A DNA stretch of 64,000 bases from Clostridium sp. NkU-1. Lineage in GTDB: Bacteria > Bacillota_A > Clostridia > Lachnospirales > Lachnospiraceae. This document shows, in pieces, positions 51,818 through 60,138 of this stretch. The DNA is taken from the NCBI GenBank assembly GCA_001312405.1, contig BBDR01000024.1, positions 1-64,000 on the forward strand, in the 5' to 3' direction. Position 1 is the first letter of the stretch. Each line of letters opens with the position of its first letter. The position numbers were made by a program, and so were the translations under genes. The notes below the pieces were generated by a model that had not been told where the DNA came from, searched no databases, and worked only from the letters and a program-made list of their open reading frames with translations.

Positions 51818-51832
51818 CTACGGAGGATAATA

Positions 51833-53268
51833 ATGAAGAGAACCAAGATTATTTGCACCATGGGACCTAATACCAACGATCGCGCAATGATGAAGGCACT
51901 TGCCGAACATGGCATGGATGTGGCCAGATTCAACTTCTCACACGGTGATTATGAAGAGCAAAAGATGCGTCTTGATTCATTAAAGAGCATTCGCGAGGAA
52001 CTTGACCTTCCGATTGCGGCGCTTCTTGATACAAAAGGACCGGAGATCCGTACCGGACTTTTGAAGGACGGCAAAAAGGTGAATCTGAAAGAGGGAGAAA
52101 TCTATACCCTGACAACAGAAGAAATCGTTGGAGATGAAACAATAGGGCATATCAACTATGATGGCCTGAATGATGATGTAATCCCGGGAAACCGTATCCT
52201 CATTGACGATGGTCTGATCGAGCTGGTAGTCCTTGAGGTAAAGGGCAAGGAAATCACATGCAAGATCATTAACGGCGGCGAGCTGGGAGAGAGAAAAGGC
52301 GTAAACGTGCCCAATGTTAAGGTAAAGCTTCCTGCGCTTACAGATAAGGATAAAATGGATATAAAGTTCGGTATTGATCAGGGCTTTGACTTCATCGCAG
52401 CTTCCTTTGTCCGTACGGCTGATGCCATTTACGAAATCAAGAAAATACTGGATGAGTATGGTTCCAATATGGCTGTTATCGCAAGATTGAAAATGCCGAA
52501 GGCATTGAAAACCTGGACGAAATCATCGAAGCCAGCGACGGAATCATGGTTGCCCGCGGCGATATGGGAGTTGAGATCCCGGCCCAGGAGGTTCCATTTA
52601 TCCAGAAGAGAATCATAGAAAAGTGTAATGAAGCCTGCAAGCCTGTTATTACGGCAACCCAGATGTTGGATTCCATGATCCGCAATCCCCGCCCAACCAG
52701 AGCGGAGGTAACGGACGTGGCAAATGCAGTTTATGACGGAACGGATGCAGTAATGCTTTCCGGCGAGACCGCTATGGGCAAGTATCCGGTTGAAGCTCTT
52801 TCCATGATGGCTTCCATCGTGGAGGAGACAGAAAAGCATCTGGATTACTGCGCATACAGAGAGCGTAAGGTTTCTGCAGTCAATGTGCATAATGTATCCA
52901 ATGCCGTATGTTATTCTTCCGTTGCTACTGCTCATGATCTGGGAGCCAGTGCGATCGTGGCGCCAAGCATCACCGGCTTTACCACAAGGATGTTATCCAA
53001 ATGGAGGCCGGAAAGCCAGATCATCGGCCTGTCACCAAGCGCTTCCGCCCTTCGCCAGATGCAGTTATACTGGGGTGTAAGGCCGTTCCATGCAAAACGT
53101 GCGGAGTCTACTGACGTTTTGATTTATTCCTCCATGGAACTGTTAAAGGCAAAAGGCATTGTAAAGGAAAATGAAACGGTAGTGGTTACTGCCGGGGTGG
53201 TAAATCCGGTGAGAAAGAATGAACCGGCAGCACATACAAACATTATGAGAGTAGTAACCGTAGACTGA
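51833..53268 (+). CDS. pyk: Pyruvate kinase
   Basis: The reconstructed protein has about 478 residues. Glycolytic enzyme converting phosphoenolpyruvate and ADP to pyruvate and ATP. Motifs: N-terminal [35 protein letters not shown], the catalytic-Lys signature around [17 protein letters not shown] after repair, and [12 protein letters not shown]. The C-terminal allosteric domain is present ([15 protein letters not shown]), but the extra PEP-utiliser-like domain of Bacillus is absent. A lost A near 52486 splits it. GGAGGATAAT precedes the ATG. As an essential gene its frameshift is surely artefactual. Confidence 0.95.
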
Positions 53269-53276
53269 TTTTCACG

Positions 53277-53415
53277 AAAGCAATGAGCAGTGCGAAATAG
53301 GACTTAGGAAGATTTTCGTTGTGCTTGCACATAAGAAAATCTTCCTGTGGCCTATTTCATAGGGCAAATGCCCGTGAGCGAGTAAAGCCGCAGGCTTTGG
53401 GAGCGCGCACTGCGG
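53277..53415 (+). repeat. Structured intergenic repeat, copy C
   Basis: An outer stem GCAGTGCG (53287-53294) with CGCACTGC (53406-53413) encloses three hairpins. The first pairs AAATAGG with CCTATTT and GGAAGATTTTC (53307-53317) with GAAAATCTTCC (53335-53345), topped by TGTGC-TT-GCACA (53320-53331). The second is GGGC-AAAT-GCCC (53362-53373) and the third AAAGCC-GCA-GGCTTT (53384-53398). CAATGAGC and the AATGCCC block are shared with the copy at 54891. It lies directly after pyk and may also act as its 3' end. Confidence 0.7.
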
Positions 53416-53452
53416 ATTACCCATACTATGAATATTTATACAAAAAAAAGTG

Positions 53453-53536
53453 TAGACAAAGGAGTCTATCCCCGGTACAATGTAGCTTACCAGCAGATGT
53501 GCCGGAGACAGGCTCTTTTTGCATATGGTAAGCTAC
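53453..53536 (+). promoter_or_regulatory. Promoter and leader hairpin of the decarboxylase gene
   Basis: TAGACA (53453-53458), 17-bp spacer and TACAAT (53476-53481) form a promoter. GTAGCTTACC (53482-53491) then pairs perfectly with GGTAAGCTAC (53527-53536), enclosing 35 bases, and the ribosome binding site follows at once. The hairpin would begin at or near the transcript 5' end. I cannot match it to a named riboswitch. Confidence 0.6.
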
Positions 53537-53553
53537 GAGAGGAGAGAAACGCT

Positions 53554-54823
53554 ATGGACAAGAGACCATTTGTTACCAGGGAGAAGTTAGAGGAAATCGT
53601 GAAAGAATATCCAACGCCTTTTCACATATACGATGAAAAAGGGATCAGGGAGAATGCCCGGAAGTTAAAGGAGGCATTTTCCTGGAATAAAGGATTCCGG
53701 GAGTATTTTGCGGTAAAGGCCACACCTAATCCATTTATCCTGAATATTTTAAAGGATTATGGGTGCGGAGCGGACTGCTCATCCATGACGGAGCTTATGA
53801 TGTCCGACAGCCTGGGCTTCTCCGGTGACCATATCATGTTTTCTTCCAATGACACGCCTGCAGAGGAATTCCAGTATGCGGACAAAATCGGCGGCATCAT
53901 CAACCTGGATGACATCACCCATATTGATTTCCTTAAGAAGCCATCGGCCATATTCCGGAGACCATCAGCTGCCGTTTTAATCCAGGCGGTATATTTAAGA
54001 TCAGCAATGACATCATGGATAATCCGGGGGATTCCAAATATGGGATGACCACTGAGCAGATGTTTGAGGCTTTCCGGATATTGAAAGACAATGGAGCCAA
54101 AAATTTCGGAATTCATGCATTTTTAGCCAGCAACACGGTGACCAATGAATATTATCCCCTTCTTGCAAAGGTGCTTTTTGAACTTGCGGTAAAGCTTAAA
54201 AAAGAGACGGGAGCCCATATTGCTTTCATTAACCTGTCAGGCGGGATCGGAATTCCTTACCGTCCGGGAGAGGAGCCTAATGACATCAAGGCCATTGGAG
54301 AAGGTGTCAGAGAGGTCTATGAGGAAATTCTGGTGCCGGAAGGTATGGGGGATGTGGCAATTTACACGGAACTTGGACGCTTTATGCTGGGGCCTTACGG
54401 CGGACTGGTAACAAGGGCCATCCATGAGAAGCATACCCACAAAGAATACATCGGCGTGGATGCCTGTGCGGTGAACTTAATGAGGCCGGCCATGTATGGG
54501 GCCTACCATCATATCACTGTTATGGGGAAAGAGGGAGATGTGTGCAGCCATAAATACGATGTGGTGGGATCTCTTTGTGAAAACAATGACAAATTTGCCA
54601 TTGACCGGAATCTTCCTGAGATATCTATAGGTGATCTGCTTTACATCCACGATACGGGGGCTCACGGCTTTGCATGGGATATAATTATAACGGGAAATTA
54701 AAATCTGCAGAACTGCTCTTAAAAGAAGATGGGTCCGTCCAGATGATCCGTAGGGCAGAGACTCCCAGGGATTATTTTGCTACCTTTGACTTCTGTGACG
54801 TTTTGAAAAATATAAAATATTAA
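53554..54823 (+). CDS. lysA: Diaminopimelate-decarboxylase-like PLP enzyme
   Basis: The reconstructed protein has about 423 residues. It is a fold type III PLP decarboxylase: the PLP lysine is in EYFAVKATPNP, the Gly-rich phosphate loop is INLSGGIGIPYRP, and ELGRFMLGPYG matches the EPGR-type motif. The substrate-binding Cys equivalent lies in DACAVNLMRPAMYG. A lost G near 53943 (true FLKKAIGHIPETISCR) and a lost C near 54668 (true GFAMGYNYNGKLKSAE) split it. GAGGAGAG precedes the ATG. Meso-diaminopimelate to lysine is the likely reaction; a related diamino or carboxyspermidine substrate is possible. Confidence 0.82.
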
Positions 54824-54849
54824 TAATTTTGTAAGAAAATATAAAAATA

Positions 54850-54888
54850 GGAGAGGCGGCTTCCGGGGATTCAGAAGCTCCTCTCTTA
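54850..54888 (+). terminator. Terminator of the decarboxylase gene
   Basis: GAGAGG and CTTC pair with GAAG and CCTCTC across the stretch, followed by TTATTTATG. Confidence 0.6.
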
Positions 54889-54890
54889 TT

Positions 54891-54985
54891 TATGCGCGGC
54901 CAATGAGCCGAACAAATATGCTTGCATATTCATTTGGCGAATGCCCCGTCAGCTGAGAAAAACCCGCAAAGCGTGCTTTTTTCAG
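54891..54985 (+). repeat. Structured intergenic repeat, copy B
   Basis: It aligns strongly with the reverse complement of 531-616. The main hairpin has apex AATATGC-TT-GCATATT, extended by CCGAACA opposite TCATTTGG. The 3' part carries GCGAATGCCCCG and CCCGCAAAGCGTGC, and CAGCTGAGAAAA can pair with TTTTTTCAGTTG (with G-T pairs). It is in the same orientation as copy C, and the two flank the decarboxylase gene. Confidence 0.7.
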
Positions 54986-54989
54986 TTGA

Positions 54990-55033
54990 ACAGAAAAATC
55001 CCTGTGCCACATGACACAGGGGAGATTTTTCTT
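54990..55033. terminator. Strong bidirectional hairpin
   Basis: AGAAAAATC and CCCTGTG pair with CACAGGG and GATTTTTCT around CCACATGA, with T tracts on either strand. It lies downstream of the convergent M20 peptidase gene and behind repeat copy B. Confidence 0.75.
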
Positions 55034-55185
55034 AGGATTTTCGGATTTCAAAAAGGGTGAAAGGATATTTGATACATTGTGCATTTCTTATGTTATTAGT
55101 ATAGCACACCGACTCTAGAAAAGTTTGTATATTGTTTGAATAGATTATGAAGATTTTCTTAATATCATTTTCCCGCAGAAAATAT

Positions 55186-56346
55186 TTAAAAGAGAATGGA
55201 ACGTGCCAGCCTGGTGAGCACCTTCTCACATCTCAGGATATCTTCACAGGGAACAAATTCATCCGGCTTATGGGCCAGTTCCAGATCACCGGGACCGTAG
55301 GACATGCAGTTAGGATTGTGGAGCTTACCTGCGATGACGGCGGTGTCGGTATAACCTGGGAAAAAGGAAACAGGCACCGGCTCCCCCGTAGTTTCCTCTG
55401 CAGCGGCCTTCAGGGCTTTTAATAAAGGAGAGCTTTCATCCTTTTCAATATAGGGCCTGTCGCCTGTAATCTCATAGGAAGCGGTGATTCCGGGGACAGC
55501 GGCGGCGGCTTCCCTGATGGCCTGTTCCACCATGGAGACGGCAGCAGCCGTATCCGTAGGAGGGACCAGACGCATGTCGATCCAGACCTTGCAGCGGTCA
55601 GGAACCACATAGGGGCGGTATCCTCCCTCGATCTGGCCGAATGTGACAGTAGATATGCCCAAATCCTCATGGGAAGGGCATTCTCCTATCCTGCGGCGTA
55701 TGGCAGAAATGATCTCAGCATGGCGGCAATGGCGTCGGCTCCTTTCCAGGGAGTGCTTGCATGGGCGGTCACTCCGGTAACAGTGATTTCAAACCAGGTG
55801 CGCCCTTTGTGGGCAACCTGCATCTGCCCGTTGGTAGGCTCTGTATCCAGAACAAAGCTTTTTTTCCGTTACCCAGCCTTCCTTTATCACATCCTCAACT
55901 CCCCGCATAAAGTCTTCTTCATCAACAGTGCCGATGAAAACAAAGGAATGCCTGGGGATTTTTCCGGAGGCCGCTTCCTTTGCCATGGCGGAAAAGGCGG
56001 AGAGGGCACAGGCCAGTCCGGATTTCATGTCGCAGGCTCCCCGGCCGTAGATCCTTCCGTTTATGACCTCTGCTCCAAAGGGGTCTTTTGTCCAGCCATC
56101 TCCAATGGTCACAGTATCCATGTGGCAGATATAAACAAGGGCCGGGTCGTCAATTTCTCCTTTAATTTTTGCCATGATATTATAACGGCCCGGGAGGACC
56201 TCTTTTTTGATGACGGGAACAGACAGGGAAGAAAGCCAGTCAAAAATATATTTCCCAATATTTTTTTCGTATGCACCGGGATCCGTACTGTCAATGCGGA
56301 TCAGGTTCTGTGTCAGCAAAGTGGCATCGGATCGATGATTTTCCAT
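55186..56346 (-). CDS. M20-family metallopeptidase (ArgE/DapE/CPG2 type)
   Basis: The reconstructed protein has about 386 residues. Metal ligands are seen in ICHMDTV (first His and the following catalytic Asp), GRGACDMKSG (bridging Asp) and GTVDEED (catalytic Glu pair). The dimerisation domain contains ISTVTFGQIEGGYRPYVVPD, and a late metal ligand is in LELAHKPDEF. An extra A (T7 on the plus strand near 55864) and a lost base near 55710 split it. AAGGAG precedes the ATG. Substrate could be an N-acyl amino acid, succinyl-diaminopimelate or a dipeptide; the neighbouring decarboxylase makes a lysine-pathway role possible but unproven. Confidence 0.82.
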
Positions 56347-56506
56347 GATAATAATCTCCTTATTTGTTATTTTATCTCCATTATAGGAAGGGACAGGCAG
56401 AAAGTAAATGGTATTTGGCTAAAATCTTCCATTGTATTTCTGAGGAAAAGAAACCACTAGGGCCAAACCGGAATATCCTAATAAAAAAGGAATCAGGTAA
56501 TGGACT

Positions 56507-57398
56507 GTGAATCAAGTAAGAGAAGCAATACACTGTGATGCTGCCCAGCGTATGGGCTTTACAGGACGTGGAATTGGAGTTGCAGTTCTCGATACGGGGA
56601 TTTATCTTCATGAGGACTTTGAACATAGAATGGCGGCGTTTGTAGATATTGTACACCGCAGAAGGGATACCTATGACGATAACGGTCATGGAACCCATAT
56701 TTCAGGAATCATCGCAGGGAGCGGCGGCGCTTCTAACGGAATGTATATGGGCGTTGCACCGGAGTGCCATATCATCATGCTTAAGGTATTGGATAAAAAA
56801 GGGAACGGCTATGCTTCCGATGTGCTTGCCGGACTTAAATGGATTCGTGACAACAAAGAAAGGTATGGGATCAGGATTGTAAATATTTCCGTTGGTTCCT
56901 TTTCGAAAAAAAGGAATGACAGAGAATTCTGTTCTTGTGCGGGGGGTAAATGCGGCATGGGATGACGGGCTGGTGGTCTGTGTGGCTGCAGGAAACATGG
57001 GACCGGGCATGAACACGATCACAACTCCGGGGATCAGCCGGAAAGTGATCACGGTAGGGTGCTCAGACGATTATAAAGAGGTCAATGTAATGGGAAACCG
57101 GATGATTGACTATTCCGGCAGAGGTCCCACCGGTGCCTGTATCTGCAAGCCGGAAATTATCGCACCGGGGGCGGGGATCATTAGCTGTGCCAATGAAGCG
57201 GGGCAGTACCTTGCCAAAAGCGGGACCTCCATGTCGACGCCTCTGGTCTCCGGGGCAATTGCACTTCTTCTTCAGAAATATCCCTATATGAGCAACCGGG
57301 ATGTGAAGCTGATGTTAAGGGAGCGGGCAGTGGATCTTGGGCTTCCCATGAATCAGCAGGGCTGGGGGATGCTTGATGTGGAGAGGCTTCTGATGTAA
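56507..57398 (+). CDS. Intracellular subtilisin-like serine protease (S8)
   Basis: The reconstructed protein has about 296 residues with no signal peptide or long propeptide. The triad is Asp in VAVLDTGIY, His in DNGHGTHISG and Ser in SGTSMSTPLVSGA, with the oxyanion Asn in VAAGNMGPG. This resembles the cytoplasmic ISP group of Bacillus. An extra A in the A7 run near 56909 splits it (true SFSKKGMTENSVL). The GTG at 56507 is the first in-frame start; an out-of-frame ATG at 56493 after AGGAATCAGG suggests that the true start may be a few codons earlier with another small error. Confidence 0.85.
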
Positions 57399-57592
57399 CA
57401 AGGTAATGTAGGAGTGCTGTCAGGGCTTCTGCGGGAGAACTTGCACCTGTGGAAGCCTTGATATTTTCTTGATAAATCAACAAAAAGGGGCTTTAGTAAA
57501 AATAATTTTAAAGACGGATAAATCAAGGACTGGGAGTTTATTATACTGCTGGGAACTGAAAGAATAAGGGGTGTTTTTATATGTAAAAAGAT

Positions 57593-57621
57593 TTGATCAG
57601 CTGACAGATTCATGATAAAAT
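57593..57621 (+). promoter_or_regulatory. Promoter of the candidate toxin mRNA
   Basis: TTGATC (57593-57598), 17-bp spacer, TAAAAT (57616-57621). A start near 57628 would give an mRNA of about 190 bases ending at the 57772-57814 hairpin. Confidence 0.6.
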
Positions 57622-57690
57622 AACTTTGTGTAACAAGAAAGAAAGATAAGGATGCAAAGTTGTGAGCCCTCTGTTATAAAAAGAAGGGTG

Positions 57691-57816
57691 ATGCCTATGA
57701 GCATGATGGAAATACTGACATTATTGCTTGTGATATTTACGGCGTTGTCATACATAGACAATAAATACAACAAAAATAGCATCCTCTACGCCCAAAGTTT
57801 AGGATGCTATTTTTAA
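57691..57816 (+). CDS. Candidate type I toxin, holin-like (Hol_Tox-type) small hydrophobic peptide
   Basis: This 41-codon ORF encodes a single hydrophobic helix (MMEILTLLLVIFTALSYID) followed by a polar Asn/Lys tail. This is the pattern of holin-like type I toxins of Firmicutes. AAGAAGGGTG stands just before the ATG. The last 12 codons run through a bidirectional terminator. One extra A in the A5 run at 57772 would instead end the peptide at NKYNKK, which is the more usual end; the indel errors elsewhere make that possible. A divergent promoter on the other strand suggests an antisense RNA. Toxicity is inferred, not shown. Confidence 0.6.
   Translation: MPMSMMEILTLLLVIFTALSYIDNKYNKNSILYAQSLGCYF
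57772..57814. terminator. Bidirectional terminator shared by toxin mRNA and antisense RNA
   Basis: AAAAATAGCATCCT (57772-57785) pairs perfectly over 14 bp with AGGATGCTATTTTT (57801-57814). T tracts end both strands, as in convergent type I toxin-antitoxin loci. Confidence 0.8.
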
Positions 57817-57861
57817 AATTCTCTACAGAGGGCATCAGATTTTGTATCTGAGCCTCTTTCT
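57772..57861 (-). ncRNA. Candidate antisense antitoxin RNA
   Basis: On the minus strand a promoter with TTGAAA (57896-57891), 17-bp spacer and TATAAT (57873-57868) would start transcription near 57861. The RNA would run through a hairpin (57828-57856, CAGAT/ATCTG core with flanking GAGG-type pairs) and stop at the shared terminator, about 90 bases. It overlaps the 3' end of the toxin transcript in antisense. Existence is predicted from promoter and terminator only. Confidence 0.5.
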
Positions 57862-57878
57862 AACTTGATTATACACAG

Positions 57879-57905
57879 GGCACTTGAAAATTTCAAGTGC
57901 CTTTT
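57879..57905 (+). other. Near-perfect palindrome over the antisense promoter
   Basis: GGCACTTGAAA (57879-57889) and TTTCAAGTGCC (57891-57901) are inverted repeats with one base between, followed by TTTT. The palindrome covers the -35 box of the antisense promoter. It could be an operator or a plus-strand terminator. Confidence 0.55.
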
Positions 57906-58172
57906 AATATTTTTCTCATTATTCGTCTTAAATTTGAAGGGGCAAAGGCCCCTCAGAAGGAGAATGTCCCATGGTATGATATATCCCCCTTAAAATAGCT
58001 TGCAGCCATCTTTCATATATGCTATAGTAGCCTTGAAGTCAGGAGGTGCTCCGCCTTCCTTTTCATTCAGTTTCAGGCGTTTCGCCACCATTTTCCTAAA
58101 GATCAGGAATCAATTTCAGCCGGACAGGCCAGGAGTGTGATGCGTATTGAGCTTAGAAGTATAAAAATCTGG
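57906..58172. other. Intergenic stretch before recA
   Basis: No supported gene. A short hairpin GGGGC-AAAG-GCCCC lies near 57949-57962. The rest shows no ORF with a ribosome binding site. Confidence 0.4.
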
Positions 58173-58227
58173 TTGACATTTACCCGGAAGTATACTATTA
58201 TTATAAATAGAAAAAGAACGTTTGTTC
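58173..58227 (+). promoter_or_regulatory. recA promoter with SOS (LexA/Cheo) box
   Basis: TTGACA (58173-58178), 17-bp spacer, TATTAT (58196-58201). GAACGTTTGTTC (58216-58227) matches the Gram-positive LexA site GAAC-N4-GTTC and lies just downstream of the transcript start, so LexA should repress recA until DNA damage. Confidence 0.88.
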
Positions 58228-58242
58228 GCGTCGGAGGATAAT

Positions 58243-59336
58243 ATGAATAAAGATGATAAGCTAAAGGCGCTTGATGCCGCCCTTACTCAGATAGAAAAGG
58301 CATATGGAAAAGGCTCTGTTATGAAGCTGGGCGACTCAGGCACAAATATGAATGTGGAGACAGTTCCTACGGGGGCATTAAGCTTGATATCGCTCTTGGC
58401 CTGGGAGGGATCCCCAAAGGAAGAGTTGTGGAAATCTATGGACCGGAATCCAGTGGTAAGACCACCGTTGCCCTTCATATGATCGCAGAGGTTCAGAAGA
58501 GAGGCGGTATCGCAGGATTTATTGACGCGGAGCATGCACTTGATCCTGTTTACGCCAAGAACATAGGAGTGGATATTGATAACCTTTATATTTCCCAGCC
58601 GGATAACGGGGAGCAGGCATTAGAGATCACGGAAACCATGGTCCGTTCCGGGGCTGTTGATATTGTAATCGTGGACTCGGTTGCAGCCCTTGTACCAAAG
58701 GCAGAGATCGAAGGAGATATGGGTGATTCCCATGTGGGCCTTCAGGCGCGTCTGATGTCCCAGGCTCTTAGAAAGCTGACGGCCATCATCAGCAAGTCCA
58801 ATTGTATTGTTCTCTTCATCAACCAGCTCCGTGAAAAGGTGGGAGTGATGTTTGGAAGCCCTGAGACTACCACAGGAGGACGTGCCCTTAAGTTTTACGC
58901 GTCTGTTCGCCTGGATATCCGTAAGATCGAGACCTTGAAGCAGGGTGGAGATATAGTAGGAAACCGGGTCCGCGTAAAGGTTGTGAAGAATAAGATCGCA
59001 CCGCCCTTTAAGGAGGCAGAGTTTGACATCATGTTCGGCAAAGGTATTTCCAAGGAAGGAGATGTCCTGGATCTGGCTGTAAAAGAGAATATCGTGGAAA
59101 AGAGCGGAGCATGGTTTGCTTATAATAACGTTAAGATCGGCCAGGGACGTGAGAATGCCAAGACCTATCTTCAGGATAATCCGGCTGTTTGCCTGGAGGT
59201 CGAGAACAAGGTCCGTATAAATTATGGACTTCATGAAGAAGGCAGCATAACGCCGGAGGGTACTGGTTCAGCTGCCCCAAAGGAAAGCAAGAGGATTAAG
59301 GCAGAAGAAAGCAAGGATCAGGCTTCTAAGGAATAA
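58243..59336 (+). CDS. recA: Recombinase RecA
   Basis: The reconstructed protein has about 364 residues. Walker A is GPESSGKTT, and further RecA blocks are [49 protein letters not shown] and [21 protein letters not shown]. The C-terminal tail is acidic and Lys-rich. A lost G near 58386 splits it (true [16 protein letters not shown]). The ATG at 58243 follows GGAGGATAAT; the longer in-frame start at 58222 would lie inside the LexA box. It catalyses strand exchange and triggers LexA cleavage. recX follows 70 bp downstream. Confidence 0.96.
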
Positions 59337-59406
59337 TTCCAGGAAGTATTTTACCGGCGGGTTCATGAACACCGGAATAGGTAAATAAGTATAATAAGGT
59401 GCATAT

Positions 59407-60013
59407 ATGACAGTTACAGAGATAGTGCCCGTTGATAAACGCAGGAGTAAAGTCATTCTGGAGGAAGACTTTACTCTTGTCCTTTATCGAGGGGAAATCA
59501 GAAAATTTGGAATTGAGGAAGGAAAGCCGCTTTCAGAGGAAACTTATCAGGTGATCCTTAAAGAGGTTTTGTTTAAAAGGGCCAGGGAGAGGGTCCTTTT
59601 CCTTCTGAAATCCTCAGATAAGACGGAACAGGAACTGAGACGGAAATTAAAAGACGGAGGATATCCGAAAGAGGCTGCCGATTACGCCATAGATTTTTAA
59701 AAAGCATAATTTTATCAATGATCAGGACTATGGACGCAGATACGTGGAGTTCAATTCAGGACGGAAAAGCGAACGGCAGATTCGGTACGAGCTGCAGAGA
59801 AAAGGACTGGACAAAGAGGTGATCCAGGAGCTCCTTAGTGAACAGCCAGTAGATGAGGTGGCACAGATACAGAACTATGTGAAAAAGAAGTGCTTAAACC
59901 CGGAAGAAATGGACTTTAAACAGCGAAGCAAAATGATGGCGGCATTGGGAAGAAAAGGTTTTTCCTATGACGCCATAAGCCGTGTTTTAGGCGGCATTTA
60001 TAGTGATGACTGA
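59407..60013 (+). CDS. recX: Regulatory protein RecX
   Basis: The reconstructed protein has about 202 residues with the three-helix RecX repeats: ERVLFLLKSSDKTEQELRRKL, YGRRYVEFNSGRKSERQIRYEL and KMMAALGRKGFSYDAISRVL. It binds RecA filaments and limits their activity. Two bases seem lost in the T5A5 run near 59695 (true AIDFLKKHNFINDQDYG). It sits directly behind recA, presumably in the same SOS-regulated transcript. Confidence 0.92.
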
Positions 60014-60060
60014 CAACAAGGAAAATGTGTATAAGTATACCGGAAACAGGGGCGAAATAC

Positions 60061-60089
60061 TTGACATAATGTATAAAACAGTTTAAAAT
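60061..60089 (+). promoter_or_regulatory. Promoter of rny
   Basis: TTGACA (60061-60066), 17-bp spacer, TAAAAT (60084-60089), about 50 bases before the GTG start. Confidence 0.75.
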
Positions 60090-60138
60090 TGTAGTGTTGT
60101 ATTGTTGTACAATGAAAATCAAATAAGGAGGTGCTCCT

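Noticed and set aside
57949..57962. Another copy of the structured repeat near 57950
   Set aside because: Only a generic GGGGC/GCCCC hairpin is shared; the CAATGA block and the TGC..GCA apex are missing.
58243..59336. recA, pyk, glyA and rny as true pseudogenes
   Set aside because: Each is broken by a single base or two and is otherwise fully conserved on both sides of the break. Loss of all of them is not credible in a living cell.
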